From contig CAYZRX010000004.1 in the NCBI GenBank assembly GCA_964480945.1, positions 44,233-108,232 on the forward strand: 64,000 nt of DNA. Direction: 5' to 3'. This document shows, piece by piece, positions 8,529 through 17,286 of the stretch. The notes under the pieces are model-generated. The model searched no databases. It was not told the origin of the DNA and saw only the letters and a program-made list of their open reading frames with translations. Numbering within the stretch: the first letter of the stretch is position 1; each line of letters begins with the position of its first letter. The DNA is from VGWB01 sp964480945. GTDB lineage: Bacteria > Bacteroidota > Ignavibacteria > UBA10030. The position numbers and the translations under genes were made by a program.

Positions 8529-10898
8529 CTAGAACGTCTTTCCGAATTGGAAATGGAACTTCCATCCCGAAGGGGGGCCTCCGGGCGTTGGGGGGTCGAA
8601 CCCGTATCCGTAGTCGAAACCAACCAGACCGATTGGATTGATCAACAAGCGTACTCCAACGCCAGCGGAACGTCTCAGGTCAAGGGGGTCTGAGACCTTC
8701 GGGGTCAGCCAAACGTTTCCGGCCTCCGCGAAGGCCAAGGTGTAGATCGGGATGGGATTAATCGCAAGAGCGAAGCGCAGCTCGGCCGTGTGCTTGATGA
8801 AAGATTGTCCGCCAACGACCGTGCCGTTCGGCTGTCGAGGCCCAACACTCCGATCGTCGTATCCCCGAAGCGGCGTCGTCGAAAACTGGCCGAGGCCGGT
8901 CCCGCCCATATAGAAGTACTCGTATGGCGGAATGAGCGGATTGTTCTCGAACCCGAAAATGAACCCGATCGTGCTGGACGCCATGAACGCGATGCGCGAG
9001 CTTCCTCCGATCGGCACGTACCACTCCGCGCTGAACACGTGTTTATGAAAACGGGAGTTGCCGGGCAAGAACGGTCCGCCGTTGATCTCAGTCAAGAGCG
9101 AGAAGCTCGAGCCTCTCGTCGGGAAAATCGGGCTGTCCATGCTGTTGCGAGAGATGACCTGGCTGATTCCGACTTGGCTCGTGACTCCCTCCGGGAAATA
9201 ACCGCCGCCGTTGACGACATTGTTCCTCTGAAAGGTGAAGGTCCAGTTGCCCCGGAAGAGGAAATCGGGCCATTTGAACCGTCGACCCACGCGGACCGAG
9301 CCGCCCGTCATCCGCATATCGTAGTAGAACATCTGGCGCGAATCGAACAGGTTGACACCGAACAGCGTGGGGGTATCGAACATCCACGGTTCCTGAAAGC
9401 CGATACTGAACGTGCGAAACCGGTTCCCCTCGCCGAATTCCCAGTCGAAGGACATCACCTGTCCTGCACCACCCCGAAAAGGTTCGCGGAGTGAGAAGTT
9501 GTTGAAGGTAAGCCCGAGTGCCCCGTTGAAGCCGTAGTAGCCGCTATAACCGACGGACATATTGAACGTGTCGCTTGACTTCTCCTCGACGTCGTATACG
9601 AGGTCGACCGTTCCTTTCTCCACATCCAGCTCGCGGGTATCCGGCTTGATCTTTTCAGGATTGAAGTAATTGAGCTGGGCAAGCTGGCGGGCGCTGTTCA
9701 TCACGGCCTGCCGGCTGAAGAAATCCCCTGGCCGCGTGTAGAGCTCGCGTCGGATCACTTTCTCGTAGGTTTTCGTGTTGCCCGTAATAAAGACCTGGCC
9801 GATGCGAAACTGCTTTCCCTCCCGGACTTGCATGGTGATATCCACACTGTCGCCCGGCACACGATTTTCCTCCGGCTCCACCTGGAACATGAGGTAGCCA
9901 TTGTTCATGTACAGCGAGTACACATCGGTTTCTTCCTCGCTCCGATACAGATTCTTCTCAAACTTCTCTTTGTCGTAGATGTCCCCTTTCTGAAACCCCA
10001 GACGGGCGTCCAACACTTGCGACCGGTAGACGGTATTCCCCTCCCACAGGATGTTTCTCACCCGATACTGCGGCCCCTCGTATACCCAGATATCGATCGT
10101 GAGGTATCTCTTCGATTCATCATAACGGAGCGAATCGGTGAGGATCTCGGCATCGATATATCCGTTCTTCCGGTAGAAGCTGAGGATCAGCTGCTTGTCC
10201 TCCTGGTACTTTTTCCGGTCGAACTTGTTGGTCGCCCAGAATTTCCACCAATGGCGTTCCGAAGTCTCCTTCATCTCCCCCCTCAGATCGCCATCGTCGA
10301 ACTGCTTGTTGCCGAAGAATTGGATCAGGTCAACCTTCACCTTGGGCCCCTCGTCGATCATAAGGCTGAGCACAACACGGCTCTCGCTGGAGTCCACAGA
10401 CACGAGCTTCGGCTCCACGGTCGCATTCAGGTATCCGTCCTCGTCATATTTCTGCTTGAGCAGGCGTTTCACCGTCGAAAGGTCCTGCCGCGTGATGAGT
10501 TGTCCGCGCACGAGATTGATCTTCTTCAAAATGTCATCTTCGCTCAGCTCGTCGTTTCCCTTCACTTCGATCCGTTCCAGCCGCGGGTTCTCTTTGACGT
10601 GGATGAGCAGGTAGATCCCTTCCGGCGTACGCCGCTCGATCAGGATCTGAATATCATCGAAGAGCCGAAGGCCGTAAAGACGCTCGATCGCAATGCGCGT
10701 CTGATCTCCGGGGATGGTGAGCTCATCGCCCACCTTCAGGCCGGTGTTCGCAATGATGGCGGCGGGATCGGCCGATCGCTGGCCCTCGACCGAGATGCCG
10801 AGGATCTTGTACGTCTGCGGCTGTTGCTGAGCAATCGCTGCGGCAAACGAGGTGAGGAAACAGAGAAAGAGAAGAAGGAATCTAGTGCTTCGCGACAC
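8529..10898 (-). CDS. bamA: Outer membrane protein assembly factor BamA
   Basis: Core of the BAM complex, inserting beta-barrel proteins in the outer membrane; 789 aa. Signal peptide (FLLLFLCFLTSFAAAIAQ), then repeated POTRA domains through about residue 420 (for example VKGNDELSEDDI), then the Omp85 barrel ending in the terminal-Phe signature FQFGKTF. It ends with a TAG stop, which shows that amber is a true stop in this organism (relevant to the gene at 51.7 kb). Its start overlaps the end of uppS by 17 bases. Confidence 0.96.
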   Translation of the reverse strand: MSRSTRFLLLFLCFLTSFAAAIAQQQPQTYKILGISVEGQRSADPAAIIANTGLKVGDELTIPGDQTRIAIERLYGLRLFDDIQILIERRTPEGIYLLIHVKENPRLERIEVKGNDELSEDDILKKINLVRGQLITRQDLSTVKRLLKQKYDEDGYLNATVEPKLVSVDSSESRVVLSLMIDEGPKVKVDLIQFFGNKQFDDGDLRGEMKETSERHWWKFWATNKFDRKKYQEDKQLILSFYRKNGYIDAEILTDSLRYDESKRYLTIDIWVYEGPQYRVRNILWEGNTVYRSQVLDARLGFQKGDIYDKEKFEKNLYRSEEETDVYSLYMNNGYLMFQVEPEENRVPGDSVDITMQVREGKQFRIGQVFITGNTKTYEKVIRRELYTRPGDFFSRQAVMNSARQLAQLNYFNPEKIKPDTRELDVEKGTVDLVYDVEEKSSDTFNMSVGYSGYYGFNGALGLTFNNFSLREPFRGGAGQVMSFDWEFGEGNRFRTFSIGFQEPWMFDTPTLFGVNLFDSRQMFYYDMRMTGGSVRVGRRFKWPDFLFRGNWTFTFQRNNVVNGGGYFPEGVTSQVGISQVISRNSMDSPIFPTRGSSFSLLTEINGGPFLPGNSRFHKHVFSAEWYVPIGGSSRIAFMASSTIGFIFGFENNPLIPPYEYFYMGGTGLGQFSTTPLRGYDDRSVGPRQPNGTVVGGQSFIKHTAELRFALAINPIPIYTLAFAEAGNVWLTPKVSDPLDLRRSAGVGVRLLINPIGLVGFDYGYGFDPPTPGGPPSGWKFHFQFGKTF

Positions 10899-11724
10899 TT
10901 TTCAAAAACCTTTCCATCCCTCGTAGGGGAACCGCACGATTTCGTTCGTCTGTCTGAATCTGTTCGCTCACCATGCCGAAACGGCGCTCGCGGTGCTGAA
11001 ACTCTGCTATTACTGAATACAGATCCTTCCGGCGGAATGAAGGCCAGTATTTCGGCGATATAAAGAGCTCGCTGTACGCGATCTGCCAGGTCAGGAAGTT
11101 GCTGATCCGAAACTCTCCGCTGGTTCTGATCAGCAGATCCGGATCCGGGAAATCCTTCGTCGAGAGGTAACTGGCGATACGGTCCTGGCTGATATCCTCC
11201 GGTCTGAGGGTCCCTGACCGGACATCATCCACTATTCGCCTGACGGCATTGGTGATGTCCCACCTCCCGCTGTAGCTCAGAGCCAAGATCAACGTCAGTC
11301 CTGTGTTTCGCTTCATCGTCTCGATGCCGTCCAAGAGCTCATCCTGGACATCCTGCGGGAGCGCGGCAAGGTCGCCGATCGCTTTGAGCTGCACTTCGTT
11401 CTTGTGCAGCCGGTCCCTTTCGTCGCGCAGGGCCTTGAGCAGCAGGCGCATCAGCATCGAGACTTCGTCCCGCGGCCTCTTCCAGTTCTCGGTGGAGAAC
11501 GCATACAGTGTGAGGTACTTCACGCCGAGCTGGCCGCACGCTTCGACGATATCGCGGACAGAGTTCACGCCCTCCCGATGCCCGGCTATCCGGGGCAGGC
11601 CTCGGCGCTGAGCCCACCTTCCGTTGCCATCCATGATGATGGCGATGTGTTTGGGAATCTCACCCGATTCCAAGATGCGTTCTTGGAGCTTCCGATCGTG
11701 ACCTGTCGCTTTCTCCAGTGCCAC
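10882..11724 (-). CDS. uppS: Isoprenyl transferase (undecaprenyl diphosphate synthase)
   Basis: Cis-prenyltransferase that makes the C55 carrier lipid for peptidoglycan and surface polysaccharide. Family motifs HIAIIMDGNGRWA, GHREG, TLYAFSTENWKRP and the C-terminal RTSGEFRISNFL region are present. The frame also opens with a TTG at 11745, but that codon overlaps the GGAGGAG ribosome-binding sequence. The GTG at 11724, 12 bases after it, fits better and gives 280 aa. First gene of the minus-strand run, directly behind a near-consensus promoter. Confidence 0.93.
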   Translation of the reverse strand: MALEKATGHDRKLQERILESGEIPKHIAIIMDGNGRWAQRRGLPRIAGHREGVNSVRDIVEACGQLGVKYLTLYAFSTENWKRPRDEVSMLMRLLLKALRDERDRLHKNEVQLKAIGDLAALPQDVQDELLDGIETMKRNTGLTLILALSYSGRWDITNAVRRIVDDVRSGTLRPEDISQDRIASYLSTKDFPDPDLLIRTSGEFRISNFLTWQIAYSELFISPKYWPSFRRKDLYSVIAEFQHRERRFGMVSEQIQTDERNRAVPLRGMERFLKSVAKH

Positions 11725-11750
11725 TCTTGTTTCTTTCTCCTCCAATATCG

Positions 11751-11761
11751 TTGCGGCGCAA
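11751..11761. promoter_or_regulatory. Palindrome TTGCG-G-CGCAA at the uppS start region
   Basis: A perfect 5-bp inverted repeat with a single-base centre lies just downstream of the uppS -10 element, around the expected transcription start. It could be an operator or a short 5'-end hairpin. Position is the only support. Confidence 0.25.
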
Positions 11762-11766
11762 CAAAA

Positions 11767-11795
11767 AATTTAACCTTTTTTGAAAAGAAAGTCAA
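11767..11795 (-). promoter_or_regulatory. Sigma-70-type promoter for the uppS-bamA-lpx run
   Basis: On the minus strand TTGACT (plus 11790-11795) is separated by exactly 17 bases from TAAATT (plus 11767-11772). Both are close to consensus. Transcription would start near 11760, about 36 bases before the GTG start of uppS, with GGAGGAG in between. Confidence 0.7.
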
Positions 11796-11876
11796 AGAAA
11801 ACCGCGGAAACGCACCTCAAAAGGTTACGCAATTGACTTAAAGAAGAATCGAGATCCAACGACGGAAGCCTTCATC

Positions 11877-11905
11877 TTGACTGCCCTTTCATTTTTGGTT
11901 ATATT
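11877..11905 (+). promoter_or_regulatory. Sigma-70-type promoter for clpC
   Basis: TTGACT (11877-11882), a 17-base spacer and TATATT (11900-11905), facing clpC, with about 75 bases of leader before the ATG at 11989. Together with the uppS promoter it forms a divergent pair in this 243-base gap. I saw no CIRCE or CtsR-like repeat. Confidence 0.65.
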
Positions 11906-11988
11906 GACCTCGGAAACCCATCTGCCGGCTTTTGCGTTGGTAGATTGAGGGAAGGTGGTAACCGCTTCACTAACATACGAGAGTCTCG

Positions 11989-14490
11989 ATGGAAGGTAAT
12001 TTTTCAAACAGAGTCCAGGACGTCATCCGCCTCAGTCGGGAAGAAGCACTCCGTCTCGGGCATGACTACATTGGTACAGAGCATCTGCTCCTCGGGATTA
12101 TCCGCGAGGGCGAGGGGATCGCAGTGAAGATCCTCCGGAACCTGGGCGTCGATCTCTACAAGCTGAAGAAGGCGATCGAAGACACCGTCCGGACGTCGGG
12201 CGGAACCCTCACCATCGGCAACATTCCTTTGACGAAACAGGCGGAAAAGGTACTCAAGATCACCTATCTGGAAGCCAAGCTTTACAAGTCGGATGTTATC
12301 GGCACAGAGCATCTCCTGCTCTCACTCCTTCGAGACGACGACAATATCGCTGCGCAGATTCTGCATCAGTTTAATGTCCACTATGACGTTGTCAGGAATG
12401 AACTTGACAACATCATTTCGGGCAAACCCTCAACGCCGCCTGCAGCGCACATGACGGAGAAGAAACAGGAGAAATCAAAAACCCCCGTTTTGGACAACTT
12501 CGGGCGTGACCTCACCAAGCTAGCTCTGGAGAACAAGCTCGACCCGATCGTCGGGCGGGAGAAGGAGATCGAGCGGGTCGCCCAGGTGCTGAGCAGGCGC
12601 AAGAAGAACAATCCGGTCCTCATCGGCGAACCGGGTGTCGGCAAATCTGCCATCGCGGAAGGCTTGGCGTTGCGGATCGTTCAGAAAAAGGTCTCGAGGG
12701 TGCTGCACGACAAGCGCGTCGTAACGTTGGACCTGGCGGCCCTCGTCGCCGGCACGAAGTATCGCGGCCAATTCGAAGAGCGTATGAAGGCCGTGATGAA
12801 TGAATTGGAGAAAGCGAAAGACGTTATCCTCTTCATCGATGAGCTCCACACGATCGTCGGAGCCGGGGGAGCCAGCGGCTCTCTCGACGCCTCGAACATG
12901 TTCAAGCCTGCGCTGGCGCGCGGCGAGCTGCAGTGCATCGGAGCGACCACGCTCGACGAGTACCGGCAGTATATTGAGAAGGACGGGGCTCTCGACCGAC
13001 GGTTTCAAAAGATCATGGTGGATCCGACGACCGTTGAAGAGACGATCAAGATCCTTCAGAATATCAAGCAGAATTACGAAGAACATCACGGCGTGCGGTA
13101 TAATGAGGAAGCGATTGACGCAGCCGTCCGGTTGAGCGACCGCTACATCACGGACCGGTATTTGCCGGACAAAGCGATCGACGTTATGGACGAGGCGGGT
13201 TCGCGCGTTCACCTGGCGAACATCGTCGTACCGAAGGAAATTCTGCAGCTCGAGGAAGAAATTGAGAAGATCAAGCAGGCGAAGAACCAGGTCGTCAAGA
13301 ACCAGAATTTTGAGGAAGCGGCGCGCCTCCGGGACCTCGAGAAGAAGTTGCTGAGCGATCTGGAGATCGCAAAGCGTGAATGGGAATTGAAATCGCAGGA
13401 CCTTGTGTTCGATGTCACGGAGGAGAATTGCGCTGAGGTCGTTTCCATGATGACCGGCATTCCGGTCAACAGGGTCGCCCAGAGCGAGTCGGAAAAGCTT
13501 CTGAAGATGGAGGAAGCTCTCAGCGCCGTGATCGTCGGTCAGGACGAAGCCATCAAGAAGCTTACGCGAGCGATCCGCAGGACCCGCGCCGGATTGAAGG
13601 ATCCCAAGCGGCCGATCGGCTCGTTCATCTTCCTCGGCCCGACAGGCGTCGGAAAGACTGAGATGGCGAAAGCCCTCGCGCGCTACCTCTTCGATTCCGA
13701 GGACGCCCTGATCCGGATCGATATGAGCGAGTACATGGAGAAGTTCTCCGTCTCCCGGCTGGTCGGGGCACCCCCGGGCTACGTCGGCTATGAGGAGGGG
13801 GGACAACTAACGGAGAAGGTGCGCCGCAAACCGTACTCCGTCGTCCTCCTGGACGAGATCGAGAAGGCTCATCCCGACGTCTTCAACATCTTGCTGCAGG
13901 TGCTTGACGACGGCATTCTGACCGATAGCCTCGGACGGCGCGTGGATTTCAAGAACACGATTCTCATTATGACCTCCAATATCGGCTCACGCGATATCAA
14001 GGTGACCGGCGGATTCGGCTTCGGGACGCAAACCCACGAGGACAAGTACGCCGCGATGAAAGGGCATATCGAAGATGCTCTCAAGCGGGTCTTCAATCCG
14101 GAGTTTCTCAACCGGGTCGACGACACCATCGTGTTCCACAATCTCGAACGGGAACATATCCTCCAGATTATCGACATCGGCTTCCAGGAACTCCTCAAGC
14201 GCATGAACGCGATGGGGATCGAGGTGGGGTTGACCGGCGCCGCAAAGGAGTTCCTGGCAGACAAAGGCTTCGACCCGGCGTTTGGCGCTCGTCCGCTGAG
14301 ACGGGCCATTCAAAAGTACGTCGAGGACCCCCTCGCGGAAGAGATCCTCAAGGGGACCTTTGCCCACGGAAGCAAGATCAAGGTCAAGTTCAGCAAGAAA
14401 GCTGAAGAGCTTGTCTTCGTCGATTCCTCGAAAGACAACGGCGGGGATGCGTTGAAAGAACATGACGAAGAAGTCGCTGATGCGACCTAG
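11989..14490 (+). CDS. clpC: ATP-dependent Clp protease ATP-binding subunit ClpC
   Basis: Class I Hsp100 unfoldase that feeds proteins to ClpP; 833 aa. Order: N-terminal double Clp-N repeat (HDYIGTEHLLLGIIREGEG and a second GTEHLLLSLL), AAA-1 with Walker A GEPGVGKS and Walker B FIDELHT, a UVR-type middle segment (NFEEAARLRDLEKKL), AAA-2 with GPTGVGKTE and LLDEIEKAHPDV, and a C-terminal D2-small domain. The middle domain is the short ClpC kind and not the long ClpB coil. The GFGFGT segment is in the region of the ClpP-docking loop. Stand-alone gene with its own promoter and terminator; stop codon TAG. Confidence 0.95.
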   Translation: MEGNFSNRVQDVIRLSREEALRLGHDYIGTEHLLLGIIREGEGIAVKILRNLGVDLYKLKKAIEDTVRTSGGTLTIGNIPLTKQAEKVLKITYLEAKLYKSDVIGTEHLLLSLLRDDDNIAAQILHQFNVHYDVVRNELDNIISGKPSTPPAAHMTEKKQEKSKTPVLDNFGRDLTKLALENKLDPIVGREKEIERVAQVLSRRKKNNPVLIGEPGVGKSAIAEGLALRIVQKKVSRVLHDKRVVTLDLAALVAGTKYRGQFEERMKAVMNELEKAKDVILFIDELHTIVGAGGASGSLDASNMFKPALARGELQCIGATTLDEYRQYIEKDGALDRRFQKIMVDPTTVEETIKILQNIKQNYEEHHGVRYNEEAIDAAVRLSDRYITDRYLPDKAIDVMDEAGSRVHLANIVVPKEILQLEEEIEKIKQAKNQVVKNQNFEEAARLRDLEKKLLSDLEIAKREWELKSQDLVFDVTEENCAEVVSMMTGIPVNRVAQSESEKLLKMEEALSAVIVGQDEAIKKLTRAIRRTRAGLKDPKRPIGSFIFLGPTGVGKTEMAKALARYLFDSEDALIRIDMSEYMEKFSVSRLVGAPPGYVGYEEGGQLTEKVRRKPYSVVLLDEIEKAHPDVFNILLQVLDDGILTDSLGRRVDFKNTILIMTSNIGSRDIKVTGGFGFGTQTHEDKYAAMKGHIEDALKRVFNPEFLNRVDDTIVFHNLEREHILQIIDIGFQELLKRMNAMGIEVGLTGAAKEFLADKGFDPAFGARPLRRAIQKYVEDPLAEEILKGTFAHGSKIKVKFSKKAEELVFVDSSKDNGGDALKEHDEEVADAT

Positions 14491-14519
14491 TGAGCTCACC
14501 TCATGACAGAGGTGATACG

Positions 14520-14549
14520 ATCCCTCGATGAACTCGAGGGATTTTTTTT
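14520..14549 (+). terminator. Intrinsic terminator after clpC
   Basis: A 9-bp stem (ATCCCTCGA / TCGAGGGAT) with a TGAAC loop is followed by a run of eight T. It begins 30 bases after the clpC stop. Confidence 0.9.
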
Positions 14550-14585
14550 CTCCTCTCTCGAGCACTGTACCGCGAGCCCTGAGAC

Positions 14586-15224
14586 TTGAAGCCTTCTAGA
14601 TTTCACTACATCCTCTTCTACAAACCGCACGGAGTCCTCTCCCAGTTCACGAGTGCAGCCGGCCAGAAGACGCTCGGCGAATTCGGGCCATTCCCGCAAG
14701 ACGTCTACCCGGTCGGAAGGCTCGATGCCGACAGCGAAGGCCTGCTGCTCCTGACGAACGACAACGAGTTGAAACACCGCCTGCTGGACCCGCGGTTCGG
14801 ACACGCACGTACGTACCTGGTTCAAGTCGAGAGGGAACCATCGTCCGAGTCGCTGGCGAAGCTTCGAAACGGGGTCATTATTAAGGGAAGGCGCACGCGG
14901 CCGGCCCAAGTGCAAATCTTGGGCAGCGAGCCCGGCCTCCCTCCGCGCTCCAAACCGATCCGTTTCAGAAAGACCGTCCCAACCAGTTGGCTCCGGATCA
15001 CGCTCACGGAAGGCAGGAACCGGCAAGTTCGGAAAATGACAGCCTCCGTGGGACATCCGACGCTTCGGCTCATAAGGACAGCCATAGGACCCTTCTCGGT
15101 GCGAGGGCTACGAGTGGGAGAATTTCGCGAACTCACGCAGAGCGAGGGAGCTCGATTCGTTCAGCCTCTGCGAAGCTCCGGGCGCGGAAGCCGCGTCGGG
15201 GGACCTCGCCCAGCAATACCCTAG
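14586..15224 (+). CDS. rRNA pseudouridine synthase, RluE-type
   Basis: RsuA/RluB/E/F-family enzyme that isomerises a uridine in ribosomal RNA; 212 aa, starting at a TTG. It lacks the N-terminal S4 RNA-binding domain and begins directly with FHYILFYKPHGVLSQF, as in RluE. The catalytic motif VGRLDADSEGLLLLTND contains the nucleophilic Asp, and EGRNRQVRKM is the conserved C-terminal motif. The last 20 residues are rich in Gly, Arg and Pro and may be a disordered tail. The exact rRNA target cannot be read from sequence. Confidence 0.88.
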   Translation: MKPSRFHYILFYKPHGVLSQFTSAAGQKTLGEFGPFPQDVYPVGRLDADSEGLLLLTNDNELKHRLLDPRFGHARTYLVQVEREPSSESLAKLRNGVIIKGRRTRPAQVQILGSEPGLPPRSKPIRFRKTVPTSWLRITLTEGRNRQVRKMTASVGHPTLRLIRTAIGPFSVRGLRVGEFRELTQSEGARFVQPLRSSGRGSRVGGPRPAIP

Positions 15225-15481
15225 TCAACCGAATTCCCTTCGCCAGGTCGGCGGAATCCAATTCAGATAGCTCCCTCCGAGCATTCCTTGTTCATTGTTG
15301 TTCTGGAAAATCGGCAGGGCGAAATCCCTCCTGTGGGGCCGTCCGGCGGAACTCCACATCCTCCCTCCGCCATTGCAGTCCACCCCCTCTTCCGTGGCAC
15401 CACGCAGAGGATCGTCTTTCGATCCCTCACCGGAGTCCACCGGGAGGATTCGCGGGATTATCGAGTTTGAGGGAAAGGCTC

Positions 15482-15518
15482 AAAATAAAAACCCCGACGC
15501 GCACCGTAAGCGTCGGGG
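15482..15518 (-). terminator. Intrinsic terminator, minus strand
   Basis: On the minus strand a perfect 9-bp stem (CCCCGACGC / GCGTCGGGG, plus 15492-15500 and 15510-15518) is followed by TTTTTATTTTG. It could end the hemN transcript (205 bases away) or a short RNA made from 15.5-15.7 kb. Confidence 0.75.
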
Positions 15519-15532
15519 CCAGGGAGGTTGTT

Positions 15533-15643
15533 ATGAAACCCGCCCAAGGTAGGACAACGAGCGGGTCTGCATCATTGAACAGATATCGATTCGAAAATGT
15601 TCCGGGACGAAAAGAAATTTCTCGAATGCTCGAACTGCTGTAA
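15533..15643 (+). other. Possible 36-codon ORF or small structured RNA
   Basis: Within the otherwise gene-free 15,225-15,722. On the plus strand ATG at 15533 follows GGGAGG at 6-base spacing and opens 36 codons (MKPAQGRTTSGSAS...). On the minus strand the same stretch forms a hairpin (plus 15538-15543 with 15561-15566), then a C-rich single-stranded segment ACAACCTCCCTGG, then the terminator at 15482-15518. That is the usual plan of an anti-Shine-Dalgarno sRNA. The two readings compete and neither is proven. I recognise no protein family. Confidence 0.3.
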
Positions 15644-15722
15644 TTTCAATAAGTTACGGACACACTTGCGAAGCGACACCGGTAGGACTTAGGAAATTCT
15701 CTGGAGGAAAACGGGAATTGAA

Positions 15723-17111
15723 CTAAACAGTCCGAGAGAAAAGAGGTTTCTCTCTCGGCGTTCGCTTGATATACGCATCGAAGCACATAGCGATGTTGCG
15801 GAGAAGGAGCCTGCCAGCCCCAACGATCGAGATCTTGTCCAGAGTGTTCTTGACAAGGTTGAGGCGGAGAAACTCGCTCAACTGTCCAAGCGACTCATCG
15901 AAGTACTCATCGAAAGTTATGTCGAACCACTCTTCAACGTCCGATTTCACGACCTCGAGATCGCACATCAGCCGCATGATGACATACTTCCGAATGACGT
16001 CGTCCCGGGTCATCTTGTACCCGACGCTCGTCGCGAACTGGCCGTTCTGGATCGCCTCGTAGTATTGCGGCAGCGTCTTCGCATTCTGTGCATACACATC
16101 GCCAAAGTGAGAGATCGCCGACATTCCGAGGCCGAAAAGATCGGCGCCAGCCCTCGTCGAATACCCCTGGAAATTCCTGTGAAGGGTCCTTTCCTTTTGA
16201 GCCATCGCCAGTTCATCATCCGGCTTTGCGAAATGGTCCATCCCGATGTATTCGTATCCGGCAGAGCAGAGCGTCTCTATCGTCGCCTTGAGGAGGCGCA
16301 GCTTCGTCTCAGGCGACGGGAGGTTTTCGGGATGTATCAGCTTCTGATGCGGTTTCATCCACGGCACGTACGCGAAATTGAAGACCGCAATGCGATTCGG
16401 AGAGAGCCGGACGACTCGGTTCAGGGTGTCTTGAAAAGTCTCGAGCGTTTGAAGCGGGAGTCCGTAGATCAGGTCAACGTTGATGCTGTCGATCCCGAGA
16501 GAGCCCGCCCACTGGATGGCATCCAACGATTCCTTCTCCGGCTGCACGCGATGAACAGCTTCTTGCACCCGCACGTCGAAATCCTGCACGCCGATGCTGA
16601 TACGGTTGGCGCCGCCTTCCCGAAACGCCTTCATATGATCGAACGTGAGCCCGCGCGGGTCAATTTCCACGCTGGTTTCAGCATCCGGCGCGAACCGGAA
16701 TTTGCCTCGCAAGAAGCTGAACAGGTCCTCGATCTCGGTCGGGCTGAGGTAGGACGGCGTTCCGCCTCCCCAGTGCATTTGTGTCACCAGCCGCTTCTTT
16801 CCAATGTAACGAGCGAGACGGTCAATCTCCTTCCTGAGCGTGACGAGGTATTCCGAGATGTGCTCGCGGTTTCGGGTGATGACCGTCGTGCAGCCGCAGA
16901 AGTAGCAGAGGGTGTCGCAGAACGGGATGTGCAAGTAGAGGGAGATCGGGGTAGTGTTCTCATCGTTGTTGCGGATGAGATCTACCTCAAATCGCTTCTT
17001 GTCGTACTCCGATGAGAACAGCGGCGCGGTCGGATAGCTCGTGTAGCGCGGTCCCGGTTTGTCGAATCTTTTTAGAAGGGCAATGTCAACGTTCGAGAAA
17101 GCGCTTGGCAT
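15723..17111 (-). CDS. hemN: Oxygen-independent coproporphyrinogen III oxidase
   Basis: Radical-SAM enzyme that converts coproporphyrinogen III to protoporphyrinogen IX without oxygen. The 462-residue length is that of true HemN. The N-terminus has GPRYTSYPTAP and the cluster motif HIPFCDTLCYFCGC (Cys65, 69, 72, plus the extra Cys of HemN), followed by GGGTPSYL. An anaerobic haem route fits the many c-type haem proteins at 35-47 kb. The start is preceded by CGGAG. Single gene; a terminator lies 205 bases downstream. Confidence 0.94.
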   Translation of the reverse strand: MPSAFSNVDIALLKRFDKPGPRYTSYPTAPLFSSEYDKKRFEVDLIRNNDENTTPISLYLHIPFCDTLCYFCGCTTVITRNREHISEYLVTLRKEIDRLARYIGKKRLVTQMHWGGGTPSYLSPTEIEDLFSFLRGKFRFAPDAETSVEIDPRGLTFDHMKAFREGGANRISIGVQDFDVRVQEAVHRVQPEKESLDAIQWAGSLGIDSINVDLIYGLPLQTLETFQDTLNRVVRLSPNRIAVFNFAYVPWMKPHQKLIHPENLPSPETKLRLLKATIETLCSAGYEYIGMDHFAKPDDELAMAQKERTLHRNFQGYSTRAGADLFGLGMSAISHFGDVYAQNAKTLPQYYEAIQNGQFATSVGYKMTRDDVIRKYVIMRLMCDLEVVKSDVEEWFDITFDEYFDESLGQLSEFLRLNLVKNTLDKISIVGAGRLLLRNIAMCFDAYIKRTPREKPLFSRTV

Positions 17112-17286
17112 ATCTTGGTTCTCCGATGGTCCAGGCTAGTGCAAACCCCATGCCATCTTGTTTTCCGGGATTTCTTCACAAAACGCTGGATTCATTGGAC
17201 TCCTTCGCAGAAGATGGAACGATTTCCTCTGCCGTTCGCAGAGTTGAGAACAACTTTCGGTTGACAGACACCATCATTCTACCTTG

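Noticed and set aside
9828..11063. 411-codon plus-strand open frame
   Set aside because: Antisense to bamA and uppS; no ribosome-binding site or recognisable domain.
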